A DNA stretch of 64,000 nucleotides from SAR116 cluster alpha proteobacterium HIMB100 (GTDB lineage: Bacteria > Pseudomonadota > Alphaproteobacteria > Puniceispirillales > Puniceispirillaceae): the NCBI GenBank assembly GCA_000238815.2, contig AFXB01000009.1, positions 1 through 64,000 of the forward strand. The letters are read 5' to 3'. Of this stretch, positions 7,780-16,617 are shown piece by piece. Both the position numbers and the translations under genes were made by a program. The first letter of the stretch is position 1. Every line of letters starts with the position of its first letter. The notes below the pieces were generated by a model. The model worked only from the letters and a program-made list of their open reading frames with translations, had not been told where the DNA came from and did not search any database.

Positions 7780-8730
7780 ATGAATGATATTTCTCATGCC
7801 GTTTCTGCATCACCCCGCCCGTCCGATGACAAAGCAGGATTGCTGGTGCCCCGCATCACAGATGACCGTGATATTCCAGCTTTTCAGCTGGTCGACGGCG
7901 TGCCTGAAAGTCGTGTTGTTCTGTCGGTACCGCATGGTGGCTGGCTGTATCCGCAGAGCCTGATTACTGCGCATAATTTTAGCCGTTGTTCCAGCCTTGC
8001 TGACACAGGAACAGCCGAATTGGGCCTGATGCTGGCGGGGGGGCATTATCCGGCCCTGATTGCCTGTTGTTGCCGGGCGGTATGCGATTTAAACCGGCCA
8101 GCTGAGGCTCTTGACCCGCAGCTATGTGCAGAAGCCGGGCGGCCATTACCAGCGGTCTATAAGCCCTATGTGGCAGCCGGATATGGCGTGATCCCGCGCC
8201 TGTCTGCACAGAAACAGCCGCTTTATCCGCAATTATTATCAAAGGCGTGCTGGCAAAGGCTGCTGGATGCCTGGCATCAGCCTTATCATCGCCGCCTGGC
8301 CGAGCTTTTACGGCGCGCTGCCGCACGACATGATGAGGTCATTTTAGCTGATCTGCATTCCATGCCAGACAGTCCGAAACATGCAGGAAAAGCCCGGTTA
8401 TTACCTTTACGGACAGGGCAGCTGCCTGATTTTGTGTTTGGCAATCTGCATGGCGCGACCTTGCGGCAGGATTATGTACAGAACCTTGATCAGCTGATGA
8501 AGTCCAGCGGCTATAGCTGGCGCTGGAATACGCCTTACGCTGGCGGCTATATCACCCGTCATTATGGGCTGGACGCAGAAGATGCGGATATAAAAACACC
8601 TGTGCAGGTCCTGCAAATTGAAGTCAATCGCAGCCTGTATTGTACCCCTGCCGGCGTGCTGGAGCCGCACCGGCTGGCGCCAATCCATGCATTATTAAGC
8701 CAGCTTCTGGCAACCCTGACAGACAGATAA
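7780..8730 (+). CDS. N-formylglutamate amidohydrolase family protein
   Basis: The 316-aa protein has the family signature VVLSVPHGGWLYP near the N-terminus and ILADLHSMP in the middle, with further histidines and acids expected for a zinc hydrolase. The family hydrolyses N-formyl-L-glutamate in histidine degradation, but many members work on other N-formyl or amide substrates. No hut genes are nearby. The ATG at 7780 is favoured; a TTG at 7747 or 7744 would add about 12 residues, and neither start has a clear ribosome site. It is convergent with der. Confidence 0.8.
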   Translation: MNDISHAVSASPRPSDDKAGLLVPRITDDRDIPAFQLVDGVPESRVVLSVPHGGWLYPQSLITAHNFSRCSSLADTGTAELGLMLAGGHYPALIACCCRAVCDLNRPAEALDPQLCAEAGRPLPAVYKPYVAAGYGVIPRLSAQKQPLYPQLLSKACWQRLLDAWHQPYHRRLAELLRRAAARHDEVILADLHSMPDSPKHAGKARLLPLRTGQLPDFVFGNLHGATLRQDYVQNLDQLMKSSGYSWRWNTPYAGGYITRHYGLDAEDADIKTPVQVLQIEVNRSLYCTPAGVLEPHRLAPIHALLSQLLATLTDR

Positions 8731-8741
8731 AGCCGGCATGA

Positions 8742-10172
8742 TCAGCGTTTTGGGGCGTAAGGGTTTTCGCTGCCTTTGCGCAGCAACATGCGAATAGGAA
8801 TACCGCCAAGACCGAAATCAGCCCTCAGCCCCCCTATGAGATAGCGCAGATAAGATTCCGGCAAATCAACAGGACGGCTGGCAAACAGCGCAAATGTTGG
8901 CGGCCGCGTGCGCACCTGTGTCATATAGCGAATCCGCAAACGCCGTCCCTGGCTCATGGGCGGGGGATGTGCTTCCAGCATCGGCTCAAGCCAGCGATTC
9001 AGGCGGCCTGTTGAAATGCGTGTATTCCACAGCTTGTGCGTGTCCTCAATCGTTTTCATCAGCCGGTCAAGCCCGCGCCCATATAGGCCGGAAATCGGCA
9101 CAACAGGGACCCCGCGCACCTGAGCAAGAGAGGTTTCCAGCCGGTCGTTAATCAGCTGCATCGCGGCCTGTTTATCGGCGACATCATCCCACATATTGGC
9201 AGCAATGACCAAGGCCCGCCCTTCATCGGTGATCTGGCGGGCAATCACCATATCCTGGCGATGTGGCGGCTGGCGGGCATCCAGCATCAGAACGCACACC
9301 CGGGCATATTGAATGGCCCGCTGGGCATCATTAACCATCAGCCGTTCGACTTTTTCAGTAACACGGGCCTGACGGCGGATGCCGGCTGTATCCACCAGCT
9401 GGTAATTCTGCCCCTGCCAGGCAAAGGGCAATGTGATCGCATCACGGGTGATGCCCGCTTCAGGCCCTGTCAATAACCGCTGTTCACCAAGCAATGCATT
9501 GACAAGCGTCGATTTGCCCATATTCGGGCGGCCCACAACCGCAATACGAATTGGATCGTAAGCCGCCTCATCAATCCAGATATCCGGCTCATCTTCAGAA
9601 TCAGCAGCCAGCACATCGGTTTCATCCTGTTCAGATTCTGCCTCATCTTCGCCAAACAAGGCCGGTTCCAGACCTTGCTGGCGCGCCTGTTCCAAAATCG
9701 CATCATATAAATCAGACAAGCCGTCCCCATGCGCCGCTGATACAGGAACAGCCGCGCCAAGACCTAATTGCCAGGCCTCAGCCAGCGTTTCCACACCTGA
9801 TTTGCCTTCGCATTTATTGGCCAGAACCACAACCGGTGTGCCACTGCGCCTGATCTGGCGCGCAAAATATAAATCATCAGGCAGCAAGCCAGCCCGTGCA
9901 TCAATCACCAGCAAGGTGATATCTGCCTGCTGGACCGCCAGTTCCGTCTGCTGACGCATCCGATCTTCAAGGCTGCCTGATTTTGCCTTTTCTAGGCCAG
10001 CTGTATCGATCAGTCGGAATCGCATTTCCGCCAGCCGCCCGTCTCCTTCACGCCGATCGCGGGTCACGCCAGGCTGATCATCGACGATCGCGTGACGTGT
10101 TCCGGTCAAACGGTTAAACAGCGTGGATTTGCCCACATTCGGGCGGCCAACGATCGCAAGAGTGACTGTCAT
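8742..10172 (-). CDS. der: Ribosome biogenesis GTPase Der (EngA)
   Basis: The 476-aa protein has two tandem GTPase domains, which is diagnostic: P-loops GRPNVGKST (9-17) and GRPNMGKST (214-222), with G3 motifs DTAGLEKA and DTAGIRRQ. An acidic linker (about 174-202) joins them, and a KH-like domain ends the protein (PPPMSQGRRLRIRYMTQ region). Der assembles the 50S subunit. It starts 3 nt after the bamB stop and is the last gene of the yfgM-like/bamB/der operon. Confidence 0.97.
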   Translation of the reverse strand: MTVTLAIVGRPNVGKSTLFNRLTGTRHAIVDDQPGVTRDRREGDGRLAEMRFRLIDTAGLEKAKSGSLEDRMRQQTELAVQQADITLLVIDARAGLLPDDLYFARQIRRSGTPVVVLANKCEGKSGVETLAEAWQLGLGAAVPVSAAHGDGLSDLYDAILEQARQQGLEPALFGEDEAESEQDETDVLAADSEDEPDIWIDEAAYDPIRIAVVGRPNMGKSTLVNALLGEQRLLTGPEAGITRDAITLPFAWQGQNYQLVDTAGIRRQARVTEKVERLMVNDAQRAIQYARVCVLMLDARQPPHRQDMVIARQITDEGRALVIAANMWDDVADKQAAMQLINDRLETSLAQVRGVPVVPISGLYGRGLDRLMKTIEDTHKLWNTRISTGRLNRWLEPMLEAHPPPMSQGRRLRIRYMTQVRTRPPTFALFASRPVDLPESYLRYLIGGLRADFGLGGIPIRMLLRKGSENPYAPKR

Positions 10173-10175
10173 GAG

Positions 10176-11528
10176 TTAACGATATGCCTGGAGCCGGCCA
10201 TCGCGGCTCAATACTATAAATATATTCTGAACAATAAGAGGATGCACATTCACGGCCCCGCTGACAGAGGTGCTGCTGACCTGCTCGCCAGTATCAGCGT
10301 TCAGGCTGTAGAGGCGTCCGGAGGCTGACAGGACGTGCACCTGGCCAGCAGCAACGATCGGGCCGATATACCGAGACACGTCAGTTGCAGAAATCCGCCC
10401 CAGTTCAGCACTGCCCGGCAAATCGCTGTGCCAGCGTATAGCCCCATCCGATTTTCGCAAGGCAACCACATGGCTGTTGGCAGTCAGCACATACAGGCTG
10501 TCACCGGCCACCCATGGCGTCTGCACACTGCTGATAGGCTGGTCCCACAGCAAAATGCCGGTCAGCGGATCATAAGCACCCAGCAGGCCAGACTGGCTGA
10601 CCACATAAATCGCCTCCCCATCATGAACAGGTTCAGCCAGAATATCGCCCAGCTCTTCCAGAGGTGTACGCGGGGCAAGAGTGGCCAGACTATCCGCCCA
10701 TAACAGCCCCCCATCGCTGACCGCATTGGCCGATATCTCGCCGCCAATGCCCGCGATAATGACCGCCCCGTCTCTGACCGCAGGTGACCCTGACCCAAGC
10801 ACCACTGTATCAGCAGGCAGCCCTGCAGACTGCCAGACCAGAACGCCATCATTCAGCCGAAAGGCTAGTGAGCTGCCATCAATATCGGTAACAGCAACAC
10901 CTTCATCTGCAATTAATGTTGGCCCACCTGATAGCGGCTCTTCATGTTCAACAGTCCAGATGACCTCAAAGCTATTCGCATCAATCGCCGTCAATGTCTT
11001 GCGGCCAGCATGCACAGCCACTACTGACGGGCTGGCAGCCAGCCCCCCTGCGACCCCGGGAAATAGACCTTGTTCTGCGTCATCAACCTGCACTTCAGCA
11101 AGTGTTTCGCCTGTTTCCAGGTCAAACACAGACAATACCGCATCTGCGCCGAGGGCAAAGACCTTGCCATTGACAGCAACTGGCTGTGCCAAAGAAACTA
11201 TATCGGTATCGGTATCGGTAATCCGGGCTGACCACAGCCGCTTTAACGGCAAATCAACAGACAGATGGCCGCCATCATGTGCCGCATTAACAGCAGGATG
11301 CGTGAATTCACTGTTCACAACCGGTGCGCCCAGCCCCGCCAATTCAGCAAAGGCCGCCTCATCAACAATTAAATTGCGGGTGTTGGCAAACACATCCTCG
11401 CGTTCACCTGACAGCCGAACCTCGCCATCTGCACAAGCCGCCAGCAGACCAAAACCAGCAATAAGGCCAAGGCGCAGACCTGCCCTGAGAGCAGCGTGAG
11501 AGGAGAATAATTTGTTCTTCATGTTCAT
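10176..11528 (-). CDS. bamB: Outer membrane assembly lipoprotein BamB (PQQ/beta-propeller)
   Basis: The 450-aa product begins with a lipoprotein signal ending GLLAAC (Cys32). It then shows repeated propeller blades such as GKVFALGADAVLSVFDLETG and LYVLTANSHVVALRKSDG. BamB is the eight-bladed scaffold of the BAM complex that inserts beta-barrel proteins into the outer membrane. Its place directly before der supports the call. The ATG at 11528 is used; an ATG at 11522 is equally possible. The length is slightly longer than the E. coli protein. Confidence 0.95.
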   Translation of the reverse strand: MNMKNKLFSSHAALRAGLRLGLIAGFGLLAACADGEVRLSGEREDVFANTRNLIVDEAAFAELAGLGAPVVNSEFTHPAVNAAHDGGHLSVDLPLKRLWSARITDTDTDIVSLAQPVAVNGKVFALGADAVLSVFDLETGETLAEVQVDDAEQGLFPGVAGGLAASPSVVAVHAGRKTLTAIDANSFEVIWTVEHEEPLSGGPTLIADEGVAVTDIDGSSLAFRLNDGVLVWQSAGLPADTVVLGSGSPAVRDGAVIIAGIGGEISANAVSDGGLLWADSLATLAPRTPLEELGDILAEPVHDGEAIYVVSQSGLLGAYDPLTGILLWDQPISSVQTPWVAGDSLYVLTANSHVVALRKSDGAIRWHSDLPGSAELGRISATDVSRYIGPIVAAGQVHVLSASGRLYSLNADTGEQVSSTSVSGAVNVHPLIVQNIFIVLSRDGRLQAYR

Positions 11529-11584
11529 ATTACATCCACTCTTGTGGTTTCGTCCTGCAAGCTCCAGAGCAACCAGACAGACCG

Positions 11585-12217
11585 TTACTGGCCTTCAGAC
11601 ACCACATTCAGAATCTGTGCAGCACGCTGGCGCAAGCTGGTCGGAATATCTGTAAGGGCAACCAGCCTGTTCAGTTTTTCAATTGCCGCAGCGCTGTCAC
11701 CGCGCTGCAAATCAAGAGCCACCATCTGTTCCAACGCCAGCCCCTGAAGCGAAGATGATGCTGAGGCAAGCGGCTCCAGCCGTGCCTGAAGATCTGCAGC
11801 ATCAGCAGTTTGCGGGGCGTGCATCACAGACAGCAGCAGTGCAAGGTCACGATAAATCTGTTCAGCATCTGTCCGTTCAGCCAGCGCAAGGTAACGCTGT
11901 TCTGCCTCAGCTGCCTTGCCGTCCTGTGCCAAGGCCGCCGCAGACCGAAATTCAGCCAGCAACGCATACCCCTCATTCAATTCAGGGGCAGCTGTCTCGA
12001 GGCTGCTGGTCACATCATCAGCCAAAATAGCCTGAAAGAACGCATCTGCAGCGCGGGCATCACGTTGGGTTGTGTAATAGCTGTAGCCTTGAGACAGGCT
12101 CACCCCGGCCACAATTGCCACCACCACCGCAATCAGGTATTTCCCATAGCGTTGCCACAGGGCAGCCATGCGATCCTGTTTCAGCTCTTCATTAATTTCA
12201 TCAAAGATATCAGCCAT
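11585..12217 (-). CDS. YfgM-like TPR membrane protein
   Basis: The 210-aa protein has a cytoplasmic N-terminus (MADIFDEINEELKQDRMAAL), one transmembrane helix (YLIAVVVAIVAGVSLSQGY, about residues 27-45) and a C-terminal helical-repeat region. This matches the YfgM/TPR family, which associates with the SecYEG translocon and periplasmic chaperones. AGGATAAG precedes the ATG. It is the first gene of the operon with bamB 56 bp downstream. Confidence 0.88.
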   Translation of the reverse strand: MADIFDEINEELKQDRMAALWQRYGKYLIAVVVAIVAGVSLSQGYSYYTTQRDARAADAFFQAILADDVTSSLETAAPELNEGYALLAEFRSAAALAQDGKAAEAEQRYLALAERTDAEQIYRDLALLLSVMHAPQTADAADLQARLEPLASASSSLQGLALEQMVALDLQRGDSAAAIEKLNRLVALTDIPTSLRQRAAQILNVVSEGQ

Positions 12218-12491
12218 TGCACTTATCCTAAACCGTCAGACCCGATGTCAGCCGGACTGCGCTGTTTTCAACTTCAGCCTTTATACGTCTGTTAGGTCAC
12301 GTTTTTCCAGCCTTTTTGTTCACTGCGTTTGTCATAAGGCTGAACATCGCCCCGCTGGAGGGTCTTTTCGCGTCTGTCATGTCTGGTTTTTCTTGACCTC
12401 TCAGGCCGTCTGGTACACCGTTTACAGTGGAATTACAGCTTTATGTCTGGTGAAGCTGTCTTAACAAAACCAGCGCCAGTTGATTGTTTAT

Positions 12492-12818
12492 ATGTCTCAT
12501 ATGAATGTTACCCGAAAACAGACCAAAGCCTTTTATTTCAGCCGTGCTGAATTGTCTGTTATTCTGTCTGCTTATGCCACCAGGGTGGCCAATAGTGACT
12601 GGCGGGATTATGCACTTGATCATATTGCTAATTGCGCAATTTTTTCTATCTTCCGGCACACCCATGAACAACCCCTGTTCACGATCGAAAAACACCGCCA
12701 GAAAGGTAAAGATAAAGCCTTGTTTATGTTAAGAGACAGACAGAAAATCCTGTTTAAAGGCACAAAATTATCTGATTTGATCAGCTATCTGCATCGGCTG
12801 CCCCGGTTGGTGAAGTAA
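12492..12818 (+). CDS. DUF2794 family protein
   Basis: The 108-aa protein contains the DUF2794 core: FYFSRAELSVILSAYATRV, then SDWRDYALDH, AIFSIFRHTHEQPLFTIEK and a C-terminal LSDLISYLHRL. The family is confined mainly to alphaproteobacteria and has no known function. The start is uncertain: ATG at 12492 is used, with ATG at 12501 and TTG at 12480 as alternatives. The 274-bp gap behind it must hold divergent promoters for this gene and the yfgM-bamB-der operon. Confidence 0.85.
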   Translation: MSHMNVTRKQTKAFYFSRAELSVILSAYATRVANSDWRDYALDHIANCAIFSIFRHTHEQPLFTIEKHRQKGKDKALFMLRDRQKILFKGTKLSDLISYLHRLPRLVK

Positions 12819-12988
12819 ATTCTCCTGTCACATGTTCTGCCCGCTCTTCCAAAGAGAGGCAAAAGACACCCTGCCCTGAAGCAAAAAAGAGAAGCAAAAT
12901 CGCACCTGCCCTCTTGTTTTATTTATCCCTAATGTTTAAATTAGAACAAAACAAGAACACATAATCTGAATCAAGATGTGATACCGCA

Positions 12989-13267
12989 ATGGGCGCTTTC
13001 AAACAACAGCAACTTCAGGAAACAGAACCGCGTCAGCCAATGTGCCTGCATCATCTGGTGAAGCAGAATTTAAAGGTATTCTGCTGGTGTAACAGATGCA
13101 GCCATAATGCTGAACTGGAGAGTGATGTTCTGATCGATCGTCTGGGCCCGCTTTATCCGGTCCCTGAACTGGGGATTCACCTGCGCTGCAGTCATTGCGG
13201 CGCACAGGATGTCAGCACCCGACCGGCCTGGCCCAACCATGGCGGCCAGATCGCCCGACATGGCTAG
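12989..13267 (+). CDS. Small zinc-ribbon-like protein (92 aa)
   Basis: Two CxxC pairs (CWCNRC near 32-37 and CSHC near 67-70) bracket ESDVLIDRLGPLYPVPELG, and STRPAW follows. This spacing is a zinc ribbon seen in a family of small alphaproteobacterial hypothetical proteins. The first 30 residues are less typical and the true start could be the Met at residue 18. No function is known. Confidence 0.7.
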   Translation: MGAFKQQQLQETEPRQPMCLHHLVKQNLKVFCWCNRCSHNAELESDVLIDRLGPLYPVPELGIHLRCSHCGAQDVSTRPAWPNHGGQIARHG

Positions 13268-13399
13268 ACAGCCAGAAACACAGCATCTGGTAAAGACCAT
13301 AAAAAGAGGCTGAGCTCATCTCTGGACAGCCGTGGACGGACAGGCTAGGGTCAGGCCATAAATAGCCCTAAAAATAGCTCCGGAAAGAGGCGAAAGACG

Positions 13400-13609
13400 A
13401 TGACTCCGACTGAGATTGAAAAGCTGCAACGTTTCCTGCGCCAAACATTTGGCAATCATGGCATCACCCTGGCCAGACGCCCAGAAGCGACTGATTCGGC
13501 CGAATTCCAGATCAATGGGGAAACCTTTGGGGCGGTTTATAAAGATGAAGATGAAGGCGAGCTGAGCTATAATGTTCAGATGACCGTGCTGTCAGAAGAT
13601 CTGGACTGA
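13400..13609 (+). CDS. DUF3126 family protein
   Basis: The 69-aa protein (MTPTEIEKLQRFLRQTFGN, then EFQINGETFGAVYKDEDEGE) matches the small alphaproteobacterial DUF3126 family in length and pattern. Function is unknown. GAGGCGAAAG lies upstream of the ATG. The gene is convergent with the ArgO-like exporter, 14 bp apart. Confidence 0.88.
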   Translation: MTPTEIEKLQRFLRQTFGNHGITLARRPEATDSAEFQINGETFGAVYKDEDEGELSYNVQMTVLSEDLD

Positions 13610-13623
13610 TGAACGAGATATGT

Positions 13624-14250
13624 TTAACCGGTTATCTGGGTCAATAACAATACCGCGAACAGCAACATCACAAACGCGGTGGCAAAATCTATCATCTGCC
13701 AGGCCCGAACGCTGGTCATATAGCGGCTGAAGCGGCGCGCACCAAACCCCAACACAGAAAAAAAGAGTAAGCTGGCCACAGACGCCCCGGCGGTAAAAGC
13801 CAGCTTTTCTGTATCCTGATAAGGCACAGACAGGCTGCCTAACAACACTACTGTATCCAGATAAACATGCGGATTAGCAAAAGTCAGCACAGCCACAACT
13901 GATAATGTGCGCGGCAACGATACATGATCTTTTTCTGGTGCAGCTGTCTTATCGAGTGCGCTGGCCATACGCAGCCCGTCACGAAGCCGCAATATCCCAT
14001 ATCCTGCCAGCCACAGCGCCGCCAGCGCAAACAGCCAGGTGCCATACACATCAAACAGAGGAGCCAACAGCCGGCCCAAACCCAGCACGCCAAGACAAAT
14101 CAAAAGCATATCAGACAAGCCGCAAAACAAGACCACGGCAAACACATGCTGGTTCAGCAGCCCTTGTCTGATGACAAAGCTGTTCTGCGCCCCGATAGCC
14201 AGAATCAGGGACAGGCTGAGCGCAAAACCGGACAATGCCGCAGAAATCAT
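13624..14250 (-). CDS. LysE/ArgO family amino acid exporter
   Basis: The 208-aa inner-membrane protein has about six hydrophobic segments and the hallmark LAIGAQNSFVIRQGL at the N-terminus, plus FANPHVYLDTVVLLGS in the middle. Members export basic amino acids such as arginine or lysine. The upstream region contains inverted repeats shared with the divergent Lin0512 gene, so the two may be co-regulated. Arginine is the likely but untested substrate. Confidence 0.88.
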   Translation of the reverse strand: MISAALSGFALSLSLILAIGAQNSFVIRQGLLNQHVFAVVLFCGLSDMLLICLGVLGLGRLLAPLFDVYGTWLFALAALWLAGYGILRLRDGLRMASALDKTAAPEKDHVSLPRTLSVVAVLTFANPHVYLDTVVLLGSLSVPYQDTEKLAFTAGASVASLLFFSVLGFGARRFSRYMTSVRAWQMIDFATAFVMLLFAVLLLTQITG

Positions 14251-14288
14251 CTGACCATCCCTGAAAAGAGGTGTACAACTTCCCCTTC

Positions 14289-14342
14289 ATGACAGACCGA
14301 ATGTCATTTCGCAATTGCGTATCTGTCAAGCAGGGGCATAAT
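14289..14342 (+). promoter_or_regulatory. Promoter and operator-like repeats before the Lin0512 genes
   Basis: ATGACA-N7-TGTCAT (14289-14307) is followed by the perfect palindrome CGCAATTGCG (14310-14319). A possible -35 TTGCGT (14315-14320) overlaps the palindrome and a -10 CATAAT (14337-14342) lies 16 nt further on. A protein bound at the palindrome would block this promoter. The region is shared with the divergent exporter gene. Confidence 0.4.
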
Positions 14343-14387
14343 AGACAAATTGCGCGTATAAAGCACAAAAGAACAGGACAGAGAATC

Positions 14388-14780
14388 ATGGCAAAAAAAC
14401 GTGTCGCAATGGAGCTGGGGATGGGCACATCGCTGCGCCGGCAAGATTATACAAAAGCTGCCGTCAGGGCGTTACAAGACGCGCTGTGGCACAATTCTTT
14501 GACTATGGCAGATGCGTTTGGTTTTTCGCGTGAAGATATGATCGTTGAGGTTGATATCGCGGTGCAAAAACCTGAACAGGTGGATATTGAAACGGTCAAA
14601 GCTGTGTTGCCTTATGGCCAGCCCCATATCAGGGTTGTACATGGCGGGCTGGACATTGCCAAACCACCTAAGCCAGGAGGGGCGGCTGCGGATACGGATA
14701 AAACCGTCATCGCTAACGCCGCGGTAAATGTGTATTTCGACATGGAACCCGCACCAGCCAAAGCAGGAGATAAGATATGA
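14388..14780 (+). CDS. Lin0512 family protein, copy A (130 aa)
   Basis: Starts MAKKRVAMELGMGTSLRRQD. The signature E(L/M)G(M/T)G near the N-terminus, then DYTKAAVRALQDALWHNS, then GQPHIRVVHGGLDI mark the Lin0512 family, which has no established activity. The C-terminus carries an extra proline/alanine-rich tail after NAAVNVYFDM. It overlaps copy B by 4 bp (ATGA), so the two are translated together, probably as partners of one complex. The in-frame ATG at 14388 has GGACAGAGAATC upstream. Confidence 0.85.
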   Translation: MAKKRVAMELGMGTSLRRQDYTKAAVRALQDALWHNSLTMADAFGFSREDMIVEVDIAVQKPEQVDIETVKAVLPYGQPHIRVVHGGLDIAKPPKPGGAAADTDKTVIANAAVNVYFDMEPAPAKAGDKI

Positions 14781-15133
14781 AGCGCCTGATTCTGGAAATG
14801 GGTACAGGAAATGATCTGTATGGTGAGGATTATACCAAAGCCGCCAACCGGGCAGTACAAGATGCGCTGCATCACAGCTCGTTAGTATTGTTCAGGTCGC
14901 TGGATCTGCCGCATGAAGCGATGCAGGTCAATGTGACCATTGGCGTCCAAGAGCCTGATCAAGTTGATACAGATGCGGTTGCCGCTACCCTGCCGCGTGG
15001 CCAGGCAACGGTGAGCGTTGTAAAAGGCGGGCTAAATGTGGTGGATACAGAAAATGACACTGTATCTGTAATCGCCACAGCTGCGGTTGAAGCCTGTTAT
15101 GATATCCGGGCAGAAGACTGGCAGCTGAGCTGA
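14777..15133 (+). CDS. Lin0512 family protein, copy B (118 aa)
   Basis: A second family member, clearly paralogous to copy A: LILEMGTGNDLYGEDYTKAA against VAMELGMGTSLRRQDYTKAA, and VSVVKGGLNV against IRVVHGGLDI. Both chains keep EMGTG/ELGMG, DYTKAA and the GGL motif. The tandem, overlapping layout suggests a heteromer. The amidohydrolase gene starts 13 bp later, so all three form one operon. A role in purine metabolism is inferred from that neighbour and the nearby BMP transporter. Confidence 0.85.
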   Translation: MKRLILEMGTGNDLYGEDYTKAANRAVQDALHHSSLVLFRSLDLPHEAMQVNVTIGVQEPDQVDTDAVAATLPRGQATVSVVKGGLNVVDTENDTVSVIATAAVEACYDIRAEDWQLS

Positions 15134-15145
15134 TAAGGAGAGTTT

Positions 15146-16537
15146 ATGCACAAACAGTTGCTGACACATATTGACGTATTGGCCACCATGGATAATGGCG
15201 AGAGCCATGACCAAAATTCAGCCTGCGGACGCGAATTAACAGATGCGGCTATCCTGATAGTCGATAATGTCATTACCAAAGTCGGCCCCACAACTGTGCT
15301 TGAACAAGAGGCCGCAGATTGTGACGAAGTGCATAATCTGGCTGGTCATATCGTGATCCCTGGCCTGGTGAATACCCATCACCATCTGTTTCAGAATCTG
15401 ACCCGGGTTGTGCCAGATGCCCAAAATCACAGCCTGTTCGGGTGGTTGCAGACCTTATATCCGATCTGGAGCCATTTAACGCCAGATGATTTTTATGTTT
15501 CTGCCGCAACCGGGCTTGCCGAGCTGGCTTTAAGCGGATGTACCACATCATCAGATCATCAATATCTGTTTCCCAATGGCAGCCAGCTGGATGATTCGAT
15601 AAAAGCGGCTCAGGATATCGGCATCCGCTTTACGGCCACACGCGGGTCAATGAGCATTGGTGAGAGCAAAGGCGGGCTGCCGCCAGATCAACTGACTGAA
15701 GCCGAAGACAGTATCTTAGCTGATTGCCTGCGGCTGATTGATGCCTATCATGACAGCTCTGCGCAGGCTATGACGCAGATTGCCCTCGCGCCTTGCTCGC
15801 CATTTTCAGTCAGCACCGGACTGATGCGTGATACAGCTGAAATGGCCAGAGATAAAGGTGTGGGCCTGCACACGCATTTAGCAGAAAATGTTGAGGATAT
15901 TGATTATTCACTGGCTCAATTCGGGCTGCGGCCAGGTGATTATGCCCAAGAGCTTGGCTGGACCGGGGAACATGTCTGGCATGCCCATTGCGTGCAGCTG
16001 AATGATGATGAAATCAACCTGTTTGCCCGCACAAAAACAGGTGTCGCCCACTGCCCCTGTTCAAATATGCGGCTGGCCAGTGGCATTGCCCCGGTGCGCC
16101 AGATGATCGATGCTGGTGTGCCTGTCGGGCTGGGGGTCGACGGATCATCATCAAGTGACAGCGGTCATCTGATGAATGAAGCCCGCCAGGCCATGTTATT
16201 ACAACGCGTGTTAGGTGGTGCAGATAATCTGTCCGCCCGCCAGGCCCTGCGGCTGGCAACACGCGGCGGCTCAGAGGTGCTGAACCGGCATGATATTGGC
16301 CAGATTGCGCCTGGGTTCGGCGCGGATATGGCGATTTTCAACCGCAATGTTATTGAGCTGAGCGGAACCCAGACAGACCCGCTGGCAGGGCTGGTCTTCT
16401 GTGGGCCGGTAAAGCCGCGCCATGTCCTGATTAATGGCAAATGGGTGGTGCGTGAAGGCGTACTTACAACTCTGTCCCTGCCCGATTTGCTGGCACGGCA
16501 CGATACATGCGCAAAAGACCTGCAGAACCGCAGTTAA
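15146..16537 (+). CDS. 8-oxoguanine deaminase-like amidohydrolase (TRZ/ATZ family)
   Basis: The 463-aa metal-dependent amidohydrolase shows all metal ligands: His78 and His80 in NTHHHLFQNLTR, His244 with Glu247 in THLAEN, His281 in WHAHCV and Asp332 in GVDGSSSSD. The segment HHHLFQNLTR and the GVDGSSSSD end are those of 8-oxoguanine deaminases, which convert 8-oxoguanine to urate plus ammonia. Related TRZ/ATZ enzymes deaminate or dechlorinate triazines or guanine, so the substrate needs testing. AAGGAGAG lies 5 nt before the ATG. It is the third gene of the Lin0512 operon. Confidence 0.85.
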   Translation: MHKQLLTHIDVLATMDNGESHDQNSACGRELTDAAILIVDNVITKVGPTTVLEQEAADCDEVHNLAGHIVIPGLVNTHHHLFQNLTRVVPDAQNHSLFGWLQTLYPIWSHLTPDDFYVSAATGLAELALSGCTTSSDHQYLFPNGSQLDDSIKAAQDIGIRFTATRGSMSIGESKGGLPPDQLTEAEDSILADCLRLIDAYHDSSAQAMTQIALAPCSPFSVSTGLMRDTAEMARDKGVGLHTHLAENVEDIDYSLAQFGLRPGDYAQELGWTGEHVWHAHCVQLNDDEINLFARTKTGVAHCPCSNMRLASGIAPVRQMIDAGVPVGLGVDGSSSSDSGHLMNEARQAMLLQRVLGGADNLSARQALRLATRGGSEVLNRHDIGQIAPGFGADMAIFNRNVIELSGTQTDPLAGLVFCGPVKPRHVLINGKWVVREGVLTTLSLPDLLARHDTCAKDLQNRS

Positions 16538-16554
16538 CACAAATCAACAAAGAA

Positions 16555-16589
16555 GATAAAAAAAACAGGCCGCCCTTAAGACGGCCTGT
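16555..16589 (-). terminator. Rho-independent terminator of the BMP transporter operon
   Basis: On the minus strand AACAGGCCG and CGGCCTGTT form a 9-bp stem with a 9-nt loop, followed by eight T. It lies just after the substrate-binding protein gene. On the plus strand the hairpin has no T tract, so it mainly serves the minus-strand operon. Confidence 0.88.
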
Positions 16590-16617
16590 TCGGTATAAGG
16601 TTGGTCTTTGGCAAGGC

